Of a stretch of 64,000 nucleotides of DNA, positions 24,564-37,365 are shown one piece after another. The first letter of the stretch is position 1. Each line of letters starts with the position of its first letter. Where the stretch lies: contig QZCP01000004.1 in NCBI GenBank assembly GCA_003956705.1, positions 62,001 through 126,000 of the forward strand, in the 5' to 3' direction. The DNA comes from Brevipalpus yothersi (Eukaryota > Arthropoda > Arachnida > Trombidiformes > Tenuipalpidae). The notes under the pieces are model-generated. The model searched no databases. It worked only from the letters and a program-made list of their open reading frames with translations, and was not told the origin of the DNA. The position numbers were made by a program, and so were the translations under genes.

Positions 24564-27557
24564 ATGTCTACACTGCAAAAATTGAGTGAGGAAGCCCTCA
24601 CTCAACCACCAGAAGCGGTGTTTGATATGATCTGTAAACTAGGTAACTTATTGTTGTTGATTTCGATTGAAGCTTCTACTATCTAGCAGATCTTTTTTCA
24701 CCATCATTCATCATCATTCATTTACCACTATCATGCACACACTTCCTTCCTTCCTCAAGACAAAATATTTCTCCACATCAATCATGGATCTTTGATCGAA
24801 GTGTGAGGAAGCTTAGAGTGATCAGATTATCATTAGTAGAGAGAAAATTTTATCATTTTCTTTGATAAAGTTAACTTAATGAATCGACGTTCTTCTTCTT
24901 CGATCATTTTGAGCAACTTTTTCACTCTTTCAAATTATTTTTCCCTACAGGTGAAGGATCTTATGGCTCAGTATACAAAGCATTGCACAAAGAATCCGGA
25001 CAAGTTTTAGCAATCAAACAAGTGCCAGTAGAAAGTGACCTTGGTTAGTATCGAAATACACTAGTACATCAGTCAGCAATTTATTTATTTCAACACCTAA
25101 TCAATTTTGCTTCCCTTTTTTTCTCTCCAACTAATCGAATTTTTCCATGATATTCGAAAATTATCCACATCATCATCACGTTTGTGGAATCGGGACGATT
25201 GCTCTCATCATGATCCATCGAACTTCGACAATCATATTTTTGTGCCGGCTCTTGATGCTTCGAATGATACCGAATATTTAGGAGAGATAATCAAAGAAAT
25301 TTCTATAATGCAACAATGTGATTCACCTTATGTTGTTAAATATTATGGAAGTTATTTCAAAGGTAAAACTCTAGGTAAACCCCTCCATGGCTTCGCCGAC
25401 CATTTCTAGATTTCTTATTATGAGGAAAATGATTGTTGAGCATCATATTCTTGAAGCATATGGGTACTCTTGTCGAGTTATGATTCTAACAATTCTTTAG
25501 TATTTCGTTGCATTCTTTTTTCATTCTCATCAAACTTTGATTCATCCACATTCATTCATGAGTTACTCTACATCCTACTAAATTAACTTATTCATCATCC
25601 AGAAGTTTCTCTTCCCTCATGCTAGAGAGAATAGCCTTTTCTCTCTCTCTCTCTCTCTCTCATCTTTCATCTGAACGTTGTATTTCCTCTCACTAATTGC
25701 TTAGCCGATTGCCAATAGCTCCAGAATTTCTATCAATTGAGCATACATTCCATCTGAAATAGAATCTTTCCATCTTCAAGTGTGATCTCAACTTTCAGCT
25801 TCATAGCTTCTCGATACTCATTTTCTCCCGAATTATTCTAACAGGAAGTGATCTCTGGATAGTTATGGAATATTGTGGAGGAGGAAGTGTTAGTGATATC
25901 ATGCGTTTAAGAAAGAAAACTTTATCTGAAGAAGAAATAGCCACCATATTGAAAGACACATTATTGGGCTTGGAATATCTACATGCTCGAAGAAAAATTC
26001 ATCGAGATATAAAGGCTGGCAATATTTTGCTCAATAGTGAGGGTCATGCGAAGTTAGCAGATTTTGGAGTTGCTGGCCAACTCACCGACACTATGGCCAA
26101 AAGGAATACAGTAATAGGAACCCCTTTCTGGATGGCCCCAGAAGTGATACAAGAAATTGGGTGAGTTCGAAGATTTCAAGCAACCAATTTGCTGCTCACT
26201 TTAGGAAAGCAGAATTATATTCATCATATGCTCTATCAATCAAAAGCACAAAATCTCTTTTCAAACCCCAGCTCTTCACCTCTTTTATTAAACTAATTTC
26301 TCATTTCTTTCCAAGTTACGATTGCTTAGCTGACATCTGGAGCTTAGGAATTACTGCCCTAGAAATGGCAGAAGGAAAGCCACCCTATGGTGATATTCAT
26401 CCAATGAGAGCGATATTTATGATACCCACGAAACCCCCTCCATCTTTCCGAGACCCAGATCGCTGGTCTCCCGAATTTATTGATTTTGTTTCTCGTTGTC
26501 TCGTGAAAAATCCTGAACATCGAGCTTCTGCCTCCAGTCTGCTTCAACACGAATTCATTACTCGAGCATGGCCTGTTAGTCATCTCGTTCAGGTTATCGA
26601 TGAAGCTAGAAAATTGCAAGTCAAAGATTGGGCAGGAGAGGAAGATGAAGATTCATCAACCATGAATCCGAATTCCAATGAAGATACCCTCAAACCTTCC
26701 AATTCTGATGGAACTTTCAATGGTCAATCTTCTAATAACAACAATGTTTCAGCAAAATCCGGAACTGTCAAGACAATGACCACTGTCTCTGATGTAGAAT
26801 CAGATTTAGGAACTTTGATAATCAATTCTGAGAGTGATGATGAGGAAAGCGACAAAACTTTAAAACCAGCATTTATGCAGCATTTCGAAAGAACTGGTAT
26901 TATTGAAAAGGATAAGCTCAAATTTAATAATCATGTCAGTGATGAGAATCCCGCTCAAAATGATACTATTGAATCTATGGAGGATCCAGATAATCAAACG
27001 ATGCGAACTAATGACACGTTGTCTATACTGCAAAATCAAAGTCAAGAATCAATTTTATCGCAACCTTCCAATCTAACATCCCCACCCCAGCTACATCAAG
27101 TTCATCAAATAACTTCACCATTACCACATTATTCCCCAAGAGAGGTGAGATCTTATCCCCATCTTTATAAAGTGTGTCATGTTCCATAATAAGCTTCAGT
27201 AATTGAACCCATGCACATCCCGTATATAACTAATAATCTTTCTCTTCTATTCCTCAGTCATCGCAAACGGCATCACAGCCATTGCAGCAAAATGTGTCTT
27301 CCGCGCCAAATACTCCTTCTACCCCTCAAAAACTTCCGTCTTTGCATAATCAATATCCTATGTCCCGCGCAATCATGCTTGAGGAGAATTTCGAATTTCT
27401 TAGATATCTCACTCTAGAGGAATTGCGAAAGCGAAAGGCTGAACTAGACCACGAAATGGAGAATGAAATCGAAGAGTTAAGAAGGAGATATGCTGCCAAA
27501 CGACAACCAATTTTGGATGCCATTGATAACAAGCGCAAGCGACAACAAAATTTTTGA
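24564..27557 (+). CDS. hpo: Hippo kinase (MST1/2, STK3/4)
   Basis: Ser/Thr kinase at the top of the Hippo growth-control pathway; it phosphorylates Warts/LATS and Mob with Salvador. Exons: 24564-24642, 24951-25043, 25282-25362, 25845-26160, 26316-27144 and 27258-27557, total 565 residues. Kinase domain from about residue 18: GEGSYGSVYKA P-loop, Lys49 in AIKQVPV, HRDIKAGNILL with Asp139, DFG at 157-159, activation-loop Thr173 in KRNTVIGTPFWMAPE (equivalent to MST1 Thr183). A long acidic Ser/Asn/Thr-rich linker follows. The last exon encodes the SARAH dimerisation helix (EENFEFLRYLTLEELRKRK, then EIEELRRRYAAKRQPILDAI). The acceptor of exon 3 is preceded by about 200 bases without AG. Broken copies of the last two exons lie at 38.0 and 45.0 kb. 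Confidence 0.95.
25640..25661 (+). repeat. (CT)n microsatellite in Hippo intron 3
   Basis: A short, perfect CT run inside the 482-nt third intron of the Hippo gene. It is not next to a splice site. Confidence 0.8.
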
Positions 27558-28895
27558 GTGAGATTTTCTATCATTGGGACATCTATTTTAGTAGAGATTT
27601 CATTATATCACTCTATTTAGTTATCTATTTGACAAGGTTTATCACCTCCGAATTCCTTTACCCTCCCTCTTACTGACCAATTCTCTCTGGTTCCTTCTAT
27701 TCAACATCTTGACTTGTCTCGGAGAGTGTAGTCTTCCTATCATTTTTTTTGAACTCTATTACTTTCATTCTCATTAATTCTTCCAATTTCGAATGACATC
27801 GACTTTGATATATCCATATAGTAAGTCGAAAAGCTATTCAGCCGAGAAAATCATCTTCGTCTAACAATCGTAATAATGCTTCCATCCGAATTCCATGATG
27901 TGCTATTCACAGATGAATTCAGACCTGAAATCTCAAGTGCCCCCTATTTTTGAGCGATTTTTTTGTCGTTCTATCATCCAAGAGCAAGAATATTTCTATA
28001 GCTTACAAACTAACCGTTAAATCTTGAACCTAGAATTTTGAGTTCCTTTTTGAAATTACATAGAATCGGATAAAACTTTTGTAACTGTGTTCTTTCACCC
28101 GATCAACCGTTATCAATTGAACGTTAGATCTATCTATGTAACTCTCCTCCTCTTTGCGATTATCGATTCTTGTCCTTCAATCGGAATGTCATGAACATGT
28201 ATAAGGAATATATATTTTTGACACGCTTTTTGATGTTAAATCTCCTTCCCTTCATCCTAGTCTTTTAACGGTCATTTGGTTGGCTATGTTGATTAAAGAA
28301 CGCAAAAAAGAATCACAATTTGATATCATTCTCACTAGATCTATCGAAATCTCATTCTATCTATAATTTTAATTTTTTCACTTCACCATTGATCTTTCGG
28401 ATATCCATTTCATCTTGGATTAACTTTGGATCATGTTTGACCTCCCCAGAGAGTAAATATGATCATTGTCATCAAGAAATTAATCTTGGTCCCGCCTCTG
28501 TGTGTGCATTAACATTAGCAAGTTCACGCGTGTCAGCAATTGATTCTAGAAGAGTGTCTCTCTTGCTCAGTGTGACATCGAATTTACAAAAGTGTAGTGT
28601 GTAGTAGATCCCAGCTGAATAACGGTTTTATTTTCTCGTTTTTCAAAATTCCATTCTGTCTTAGTAATATGTGATAAAATAGAACTTTTTATATTACGTT
28701 TTTATTATTAATGTGCCTTCATCAGTATGTGATAAAATTCGAATCGTGAATCTTCTTTCTTGATTATAACTTAAACATTCAATGTGATCTCTGCATTATT
28801 AAGTCATCTCGATCAATTTTCACGAAAACTTTCCATCAATTTGTGTGTGAAAACTCTGAAATAGTTAAGAAATATCTCGGGAATCAGTTAAAGAG
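27558..28895. other. Hippo 3' region and ABCC10 upstream region
   Basis: 1.3 kb holding the Hippo 3' UTR and the promoter of the ABC transporter. A 94-codon frame at 28320-28604 has no family match and a start that is not credible. An in-frame TAA at 28866-28868 lies just before the transporter ATG. Confidence 0.45.
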
Positions 28896-31800
28896 ATGAA
28901 AAATCATCAAGAGACTGGTTTGATTGGAAAAATATCATTTGGTTGGGTGAGTGTTCTCATGAGAAAAGGATTCAAACAGCAAATCGATTCATACAATGAT
29001 TTGTTTGAAATTCCAAGTGATATGAGTGCTCAAGCCTCTTTTGAGAATTTGGTCAAATCTGATGTGTATTTTGAGTCAAAAAATGAGAAAATTGAGAAAA
29101 CTCGAGCCAGAATAGATTCTAATCTGTGGCGAACCTTGATCAGAACATTTCTACTGTCCTCGACTGCCACTGCTATTCTTCGAGTAGTATCTGATCTGCT
29201 TAATTTTGCTGGACCACTGGTTTTGGCAAGAATTGTCTCCATTCTTGAGAGCGATTCCCAATCAGAAAACCAAAACATGGACGGTATTTATTACTCATTG
29301 ATCCTCTTTGTTTCCACTCTTATCTCATCGATCTGCATCAGTCTATTCAATTTTTACTCAAACAATATAATGATCAAAATCAAAAGTGCCATGATATGTG
29401 CAATATATCACAAACTTCTTCGCATTCCAGCCAGTATGTTCACAGCATCGAAGCCTCTGTTCAGTCCTGGTGAAGTTATCAATCTTGCCAGTACAGATGC
29501 TTCAAGAATCTCGAACTTTTATCAATCTGCAATAGCCTTCATAGCGCTGCCAATTCAACTCTTGATCACACTTTTTCTCCTCTACCAGCAACTGGGTCTG
29601 GCATTTTTGTCTGGACTTTTTCTAACATTACTAATTTTGCCAATTAATAAGATAATCTGTGATTGCATTGGTAAATTGAACACAAAAATGCTCAAATGGA
29701 AAGACCAGCGGATAAAGATGATGTCAGAAATATTGACTGGAATAAGAATGATCAAAATGCAAGCTTTAGAGTTTCTCTTCGAGCGTAAGGTTGAAGATTT
29801 GAGGCACAATGAGATAAAGTTCATCAAGAGGATCAAATATCTTGATGCTCTGTGTGTATACTTTTGGGCAACAACTCCTGTTTTGATATCCATATCTACT
29901 TTCTCGATATACGTTTTGATGGGTAATCAGCTCACTGCAACCAAAGTTTTCACTAGCTTAGCCCTCTTCAATATGCTTATCATGCCACTAAATGCCTTAC
30001 CTTGGGTACTCAGTGGACTAGTCGAATCTTATGTATCCGTCAAGAGGGTCCAAAGTTTTCTTGCGATGCCAGAATTGAGTGATAAGCATTTTTTTACGAA
30101 AAAAATGTCTTCAGAGAATAATAAAGAACTGATTCGGATGCAAAATTGTTCTTTTGCTTTGTATGATGATTCGGAAAAGACTCGAAAAGCATTCAAGATT
30201 GGGCCGATTGATTTTATTCTCAAAAAAGGTGACTTTATCGGTCTCAAAGGTGGTGTTGGAGCAGGAAAAACATCTTTTCTGAGTTCTCTGATCGGTGAAA
30301 TGAAAAGAATTGAAGGCGATTTCGAAATCGATGAGATACTAATGCGAAAGGGTATCGGCTATCTGTCTCAAGAACCGTGGATACTCAATAGAACAATTAA
30401 GGACAATATTCTATTTGGTAAACCATTTGATGAATTGAAGTATTCTTCTATTCTGAAAGCTTGTGCTCTGGATGAAGATCTAAAGGTTAGTTCACAACAA
30501 TACTTATTGTCTAGTGCAAAACAATTGACTTGTGTAATGAAGCGCGATTTTTTCTTTCATTATTATTTGTTTTCTTACAACTTATGATAGGTTTCAATTG
30601 ATTCTCAGCCTGCTTATCTCATTTACCCTTTTTCCGAATATAGATTCTACCAATGGAAGACCAGACAATGGTTGGTGATCGAGGGATTGCGCTGAGCGGT
30701 GGACAAAAATCTCGAATTGCTCTAGCAAGAGCCGTTTATCAAGACTTTGAATTGTATCTTCTTGATGATCCATATTCGAGTGTAGATATTCATGTTGGCC
30801 AACAAATAAAAAAAGAATGCATTGATGGACTTTTGAGAGGAAAAACCAAGATTTTGGCAACTCACCATACCGAACTTCTAGATAATGTTACCAAAAAACT
30901 CATTCTCAATGAAGGATGCTTCGTGGAATCTGAAACATCTGCCTTATCGACAGGAATGGACTCGTTCGTAACCATCAGTCTACAAGATAAACCAGAGGAA
31001 AAAATCGTCTCTGAAATAGAGGTTCAAGTTGATGAGGTGGTAAAATATGAGGATGTTCAAGAGCAAGAAAAGTGTGAAAAAGGACAAGTCAAGATTCAAG
31101 TTTATCTCTATTACGTTCATTCAATCGGATTGATTCTATCTTTATCCATCCTTTCATTTTTCACACTGATGCAATCATCTCGTACAGCTTCCGATTGGTG
31201 GCTCAGCTATTGGACAACATCAATCGGCAACTCTTCCGCTTCTGATGATGAAACTCGCCATTATTTGCAAGTTTTTGCTGGTATTGCGGTGTCCAATTCA
31301 TTTTTTACCATGTTGCGAGCATTCTTTTTTGCTTTTGGAGGCATTCAGGCTGGCCTGTTTATTCATAGAGCTCTTCTCAAGAATACAATATCATCTAAGA
31401 TGTCATTTTTTGACTCTACATCTTTTGGACAAATAATCAATCGTTTTTCCTCTGATATCACTGATGTGGATGATAAGCTGCCCTTCAATTTAAATATTTT
31501 TTTAGCTCAAATATTCAATCTGATTGCAACTCTAGCAATAACAGTCTTCGGTATTCCACTGACTTTGGTCATGATTTTTTTCCTCGCTATTCCTTACTAT
31601 CTAACTCAGGTAAGAAGCTTAAAAATTCTGCCAATGAAACCTCACCCGATTAATTTTCGTCTATTTTCCATCTTAATTAGAGATACTATCGATGGACTGC
31701 TCGTGATCTTAAACGCTTATCAGCCATTAGTCTTGCCCCCATCTACGCACAATTATCAGAGACAGTCACTGGTCTAAGTACTACCAGAGCGTTCATGATA

Positions 31801-32984
31801 ACCGAGAGGTAATAGTCAATTTGACTTGATAAAATCACGCTGTATTTGTTGTATCTTATGAGCATCCCTTAATTTTGTACTAATTTCGACACCACAGGTT
31901 CATCAATGAAATGCGACAAAAAATTGACATTTCCAATCGGTGTCAATATTCTTTTTCAGCCGTTTCACAGTGGCTCAATCTGAGACTCCAAATATTGGGA
32001 GTAATGTTCTCTACTGGGGTTGCTTTGTCTGCATCACTTCTTCATCGGTGGTCATTGATTGAAGTGAATGCTGGTATGGTTGGACTAGGATTAGCATATT
32101 CACTTTCAATCACGGGTCTTCTGAATGGGGTTGTCCAGTCTTTTGCTCAATTGGAAATTGACATGGTGTCCTTGGAAAGAATCCGCCAATATTTGGAAAA
32201 TAGTAACGAAGAAAAAACTGGAGGAGAGAAACCTGATGACTGGCCGAAAGAAGGACAAATCACTTTCGATTCTGTTTCTCTCCGATACACTCAAGATGGA
32301 CCTCCTGCTCTTGATAATGTGTCCGTTAGAATCGAAGGCAAAAGTCACATTGGAATTGTTGGAAGGACTGGCTCTGGAAAAACAACTTTTCTTCAAACTC
32401 TTCTAAGATTGGTACCTTTAGAGAAAGGGCGAATCTTGCTTGATGGAAAAGATATCTCAACAATTGCTTTATCAAAGCTTAGAGCATCCGTATTCGTTCT
32501 TCCTCAGGATACCTTTCTGTTCAGTGGAACTTTGCGAAGTAATTTAGATGCAACTGGTAACCACTCAGATGAGAAAATTTGGAAAGCTCTGAGACAAACA
32601 GGCATCGAACAGATGGTACAAAATCTTGGTGGCTTAGATGGAGAGATAGGAGGAAATGGACTCAATTTGAGTTTAGGTGAGAGGCAATTGTTGTGTCTTT
32701 CTCGAGCCTTATTGACCGAATCACGAGTGATTTGTTTAGATGAATCAACCTCAAGTATCGATAAGGAAACAGGATTACTGTTGAAGAATGTTATTGCAAA
32801 AGTTTTCAGTGACTGTACAGTGATAATAATAGCTCATAAACTTGAAATGATTATGGATTGTAATCGTATCATCGTGATGGACCATGGTAAGATAATTGAA
32901 GATGGGGAAGCTGAAGTGTTGCGAAATGATACCGAGTCTGCCTTCCATCGTTTGTGGAGCTCCATCAAAGAGGGACAAGCATGA
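28896..32984 (+). CDS. ABCC10: ABC transporter, ABCC10/MRP7-like, without TMD0
   Basis: Full ABC-C exporter: two membrane domains and two ATPase domains. Exons: 28896-30485, 30644-31609, 31681-31808 and 31898-32984, total 1256 residues. It matches ABCC10 more than other MRPs in the first membrane domain (QLGLAFLSGLFLTLLILPIN, EILTGIRMIKMQALE, YLDALCVYFWATTPV, VLMGNQLTATKVFTSLALFN). NBD1 has Walker A GGVGAGKTS, LSGGQ and Walker B LYLLDDP. NBD2 has GRTGSGKTT, signature LSLGERQ and VICLDESTSSID, so both ATP sites look usable. The protein starts directly at the core, about where the linker before membrane domain 1 begins. The N-terminal TMD0 of vertebrate ABCC10 is absent, and an in-frame stop (28866) supports this start. 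The last 22 codons recur as a broken copy near 38.98 kb. Confidence 0.92.
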
Positions 32985-33043
32985 TGAGATTTTCATAAAG
33001 CTTTCAGGGGCCAAAAGGAGTTTGAGTTGGAGAAACAATGTAC

Positions 33044-33049
33044 AATAAA
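33044..33049 (+). terminator. Poly(A) signal AATAAA of ABCC10
   Basis: AATAAA 60 bases after the stop codon of the ABC transporter, the first canonical signal downstream. Confidence 0.6.
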
Positions 33050-34023
33050 GTTTCTATTAACTCTCAGAAATCTATGTACTCTGTTTGAATTGGGAAAATT
33101 CTCAATGAGAGGAAACGTTCTTTTTCCGGTCGTAAATGGATGAATTTTACATCAATTATGCCAACTTATGTATGTGCCAAGCCACTGGTACTTGAATTTT
33201 TTTTTCTGAGAGAAGATATGAGATTTCTTGGAATTTAGAAGACATATTTTGGAACAGATTTGGAGAGGAGCTTACCGTTCAGTTGTAGGTAGGTGAGATG
33301 ATAAATTAAGGGGCTAGAAAAATTTCCTCTAATTTCTATTGAGAGCGATATCGTTGGGTAAGTTGCGTTTCCAGAAATATCTTTTTCGAGAATTCATTTG
33401 TTTCTTGAAAATAATGATGACCAAATTCTCAAGGGAGATCATTCATTCTCAATAATATTATAGGAGTATCATTCAGAGTTCGCACACTCTGGGAGTATCA
33501 TTCTACTAGCCAATTTTTGCAACCAAACTATGGGCATAAATGAAGAATTTAAATTAACAGATTAGTTGTCCATAGTGGATGAATGCTCAAGGCATCATTT
33601 TCTCTCTAGAACTCTTGATTGAAGATGGGAACTATGGGAAATAAGATCGATCTAAATTGTGACTCTCAACCCGTATGACCCATTTTGATCAATGAGAGTT
33701 AAACATCTTTAGACACATGGGAATATTTTTTTACAATGTCAATGTTTCAACAATTATAGGTAGCAATCAATCATAATGAGGAATAGTAATGCGTTTGCCA
33801 ATCAAATTCCTATAAAAGTGTAAGCAGTTAGATGAAAAAGTGAAACGCAGAAGAGAAATTTGAAAATGGATTTTTTATACATTAAATGACGACATCTCCA
33901 TGAGAACACTCAATATAGCCTAAAATAACAAGACAGAATTATTATTTTGAGCATTTCATTGCCTTCCGTTTGTGATAATACCAAAGAGATTTTGTTTAAA
34001 AAGTACAAAAAAAGTACAAATTT
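33050..34023. repeat. ABCC10-PIWI spacer, repeated at 46.9-47.7 kb
   Basis: Non-coding spacer between the transporter and the PIWI array. From about 33310 it matches the stretch 46875-47670 in the same orientation, with many small differences. A marker is the block around GGAGTATCATT and GCAACCAAACT, at about 33460-33530 and again at about 47100-47170. The part from about 33720 also resembles the 3' flanks of PIWI A, C and D. Confidence 0.7.
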
Positions 34024-34330
34024 TCAGAGATAGAAAAGCTTGTCAGACAGAGACTCTTGAGGTATAGCATGGAGAGATTTTCCAACTAAACAGGCCAACT
34101 TGTAGGCATATTGACATGGTGCTGGAACTTTTATTGCTCCCTTTGAAAAGAAATTGAGATCAAGATAACTGTTGTAACTCTTGCAAGATTAAAAAAACTT
34201 ACCATGTAATTATTATAGAGATGAGCAAGCTGATCATAATTGATCTGATTTCTCAGAAAGAATAGATGAGGATTATCATGGACGCCATTAGAGGATAATT
34301 TAATGAATTGCAAGTGTTTCCGCAATTACA
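34024..34330 (-). pseudogene. PIWI 3' fragment (copy psi-1)
   Basis: Last exon of a PIWI gene (34140-34024) still open from GAIKVPAPCQYAYKLACLVG to the stop, plus a degraded end of the preceding exon (QLAHLYNNYM before GTAAG). The codon for the catalytic histidine of PIWI (CQYAHKLA in the intact copies) reads Tyr here. Sequence upstream of about 34330 switches to the 3' flank of PIWI A, so the rest of the gene was lost. The fragment cannot make a PIWI protein. Confidence 0.8.
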
Positions 34331-34590
34331 GGTAGCAGTCAATCATTATATGGAATGACCAGGCATTTGCTTCATAAAATTCTAGCAAAAACTGTTATCA
34401 ATTGGATAAAAAGTTGAAACGCTGAAGATGGATCGGCAACCTATTCTTTAAATATCACATGACTGGAAGAAATTTAATGAAACCATTCGAAATAGCTCGA
34501 ATTTCAGGACAAAATTATGGAAATAAACAGTTTATTGTCTTCTGATAGGATAATTTATGGGAGAAGTTTCGTCTGAATGAGCAAGAACTT

Positions 34591-35434
34591 TCAGAGATAG
34601 AAAAGCTTGTCACAAAGAGACTCAGGAGGTATAGCATGGAGAGATCTTCCAACTAGGCGGGCCAACTTGTGAGCATATTGACATGGCGCCGGAACTCTTA
34701 TTGGTTCCTGTAAAAAGAAATTGAAATAAAGAGGACTGTTGTAACTCTTACAAGATTGAGAAAACTTACCATGCAATTATAATAGAGATGGGCTAGATGA
34801 TAAGCCAAAAGTTGATGGTTAAAAAGAGACATCTCCAATTCATCGTAGATTATATCATATGCTGTTGGAGTCACAGTTCCTCCATCAAATTTGTGGCTTA
34901 CCATGTAAAAGTTTGAATGATTCGGGCGAGTGATCAACTCGTCTACAACTGCTCCAGGAAAAGGGTTCTTGTAGCTTCGACTTTCATTGTGCTTCTGGAA
35001 GAATCGAGTGCTGATTCTCTTAGAAACTATTATGAATGCCAATTTGATTTGGATATTGTGTCCGATCGATTGTAACATATTTTTGACTCGAGGAAGCTCA
35101 AAATCTCTCACATGATTATACTGCCCTTCTCCAACACCATCTCGATAGATAATAATGGACTTAGGATATGTTTCATTGAGGTCCTGATACCTACGGATTG
35201 AGTTTTCCAAATTTTCCGTGAAATTGAGGCTCATTTCCTCACAATTCTTATGGAAATGTACCGAGGAATAGTAAGAGGTGCATTTTAGGTTCATACTGGC
35301 GATGAGAGCTCCGGCAGATCGATTTGTCGAAGGGGGTTGATCGGGAAAAGTATCATACCCAATGACCATGAAATTTTCAGGCTGTAAAAAAGGCTTTAAA
35401 CTTTTCTGTGAAATAGAGAAATATGTGATAAGTA

Positions 35435-35524
<90 letters not shown>

Positions 35525-37365
35525 ATTAATCCTTACTGAGTAGCCTAATTCCCAAGTTTCAGCTCCAAGCTTCGCCTGAATTTGGAGGAAAATTTTCAAG
35601 ACAATCAATTTTAACCGATCAACCAAACTTTTGCTACCTGGTAGAGTGAGATTTCTTAGTTTGATGACCTGACATAACACTTCATTGCTTAGAAGGCATT
35701 GGACTTTGATGGCATCGTATCGACGTTTTCTATTATCTGGCACGATACAGACAACAAATGTGGTGTCTGGAGGAAGTTCTCCCAGACGCCTTACATAGGC
35801 ATGGGTCAATTCGCTGTCCGTAGCAATGACCTGTGGTTCAGACACCGAGACTCCCAGAGAATTAGCAATTCTTCTGAATTGGAGATATAAATATCCTGCA
35901 CCCCCTCCACCATTTCTATGAGTAATAATTACCCAATTATTTAGATCCATAGATCTAATAAATGTCTTTTTACCAATATGATCCCGGAAGTCTGCGTCCC
36001 TTACCATCAGCCGATCTCCAGTTTTAGGAACAAAAATTGCTGGGGGACGAAGCATTTTTCCTCTGATTTTCAACAATTTGGAGGACAATTGGACTGTCCA
36101 TGTCCTCAACTCTTGTTTGACATTGTTATTACTCAATAATTTGTCCATACTTTTAATGAGATGACGGGCTCGATCATTTGGTATCATCTTCGAATGTCTA
36201 TTTATTTCCTCCATGACAGAAGAATTTTCTTGCATCTCATCAGTGAGCCCAGTGAGAACACATAGTTCTGGAACGAGATAGAGAAGACGTTCATTATCAT
36301 CCCCTCGATTCCTTCTCAATGGACAGCATTTTAGCAAAGGCTGATCTTCATATTGAATTCGAATGGGATTTCCTGTTCCGTCAACATATCTTCGAGCATA
36401 ATAATCAGCGTACTTGACCTTTTCTCCACCATCTAGCTGGAATTCATTCTTCGGGTTCATTTTGAAGTCAATATCTTCAACTTTATAGGTCTTATTATTG
36501 TACGTAGTCATAACAATTTGATTTACAAGCTCCTTCCTGGCAGCTTCTCTCCAATCAGGCACATTATCGCTCTCATCACGTTTAGTTTGCAATATCCGGT
36601 TGAGAACGCTCAGCGTTCGACTGAACATGAAAACGGTATCCAATCGCATCAAGAGCTCACCAGAATGAAAGACTATAGCAGTCTTGAGTCCACGTCGAAT
36701 CTCTACGTTGCCCCTATAGTTATGTCCGACAAGATTCCTCTCATAATAATGTCTACCAATCTGAATCATTCCAAGATGTCTATGGAGTCGCCTGATAAGT
36801 GTGTTAAGAAGACGCTCCATTTCCTTAGATTCAGGAGCCACTATTCCAACTCTTGTGATTTCGATATTAATCCGCTCATTATCAGTAGGACGAGTTCCTG
36901 TCAAGTGTAGAGTATCAGGAAGTTGTTCGATTGTTTTCAGATCGGACATTCCATCGAAAATGTAAGCATGCCTGAAGGAATCCTTATTCTGTTCAATCAA
37001 GTGTCGTCGAATTCTACTTGACTTGATTTTGGGTGCAAACACCACATGATATTGATTTATGACATTATTGGGAACTTTGACTTCGAAATGATTAGTCAAA
37101 AGCTCGACGAACTGACATGTTATATGATTAGGTTTCAAGGGAGGCTGGAGGGAGAAAAAGTCATATAAAGTGTTATGGAGTGCTATCAATATCATCAAGA
37201 GCAAAGAGAGATATTATTTGGCCAGATTGAGTAGAAGACAATGTCTCAAGTTTATCAACTGCTGAGCAAGTATCAATTAGATCCTAATCCTTCATATGAG
37301 GAGAAATTATGTGAAAATTCGATAATGGTTACAATATTTACCTCTATTTCACCTCCAGCAGCCAT
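34591..37365 (-). CDS. piwi: PIWI-clade Argonaute, copy A
   Basis: piRNA-guided RNase H-like slicer. Minus-strand exons 37365-37342, 37144-35537, 35381-34770 and 34707-34591, all phase 0, total 786 residues. Order: very short N-terminus (MAAGGEIEPPLKPN), N/linker, PAZ (NKTYKVEDIDF..., then LYLVPELCVLTGLTDEM), MID with the 5'-phosphate-binding YDAIK...QVIK set, and PIWI. Catalytic residues are all present: Asp in MVIGYDTFPDQ, Glu in CEEMSLN, Asp in IIIYRDGVGEGQ, His in APCQYAHKLA. This is the most divergent of the three intact copies. Its second intron is stretched to 155 nt by an 84-bp GA/CT repeat, where copies C and D have 58 nt. It is convergent with ABCC10. Confidence 0.93.
35438..35521 (-). 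repeat. (CT)n microsatellite in intron 2 of PIWI A
   Basis: About 42 perfect copies (GA on the plus strand). On the transcribed strand it is a long CT run ending about 57 bases before the exon 3 acceptor. Copies C and D lack it. Confidence 0.95.

Noticed and set aside
25107..25281. Open frame upstream of Hippo exon 3 that could add about 58 residues to the kinase
   Set aside because: No AG acceptor exists in the correct phase before 25281, and the extra residues would sit in the conserved beta3-alphaC linker. It is intron.
28320..28604. 94-codon frame upstream of ABCC10, tested as a possible TMD0 exon
   Set aside because: Not a chain of membrane helices and it has no joining splice phase.
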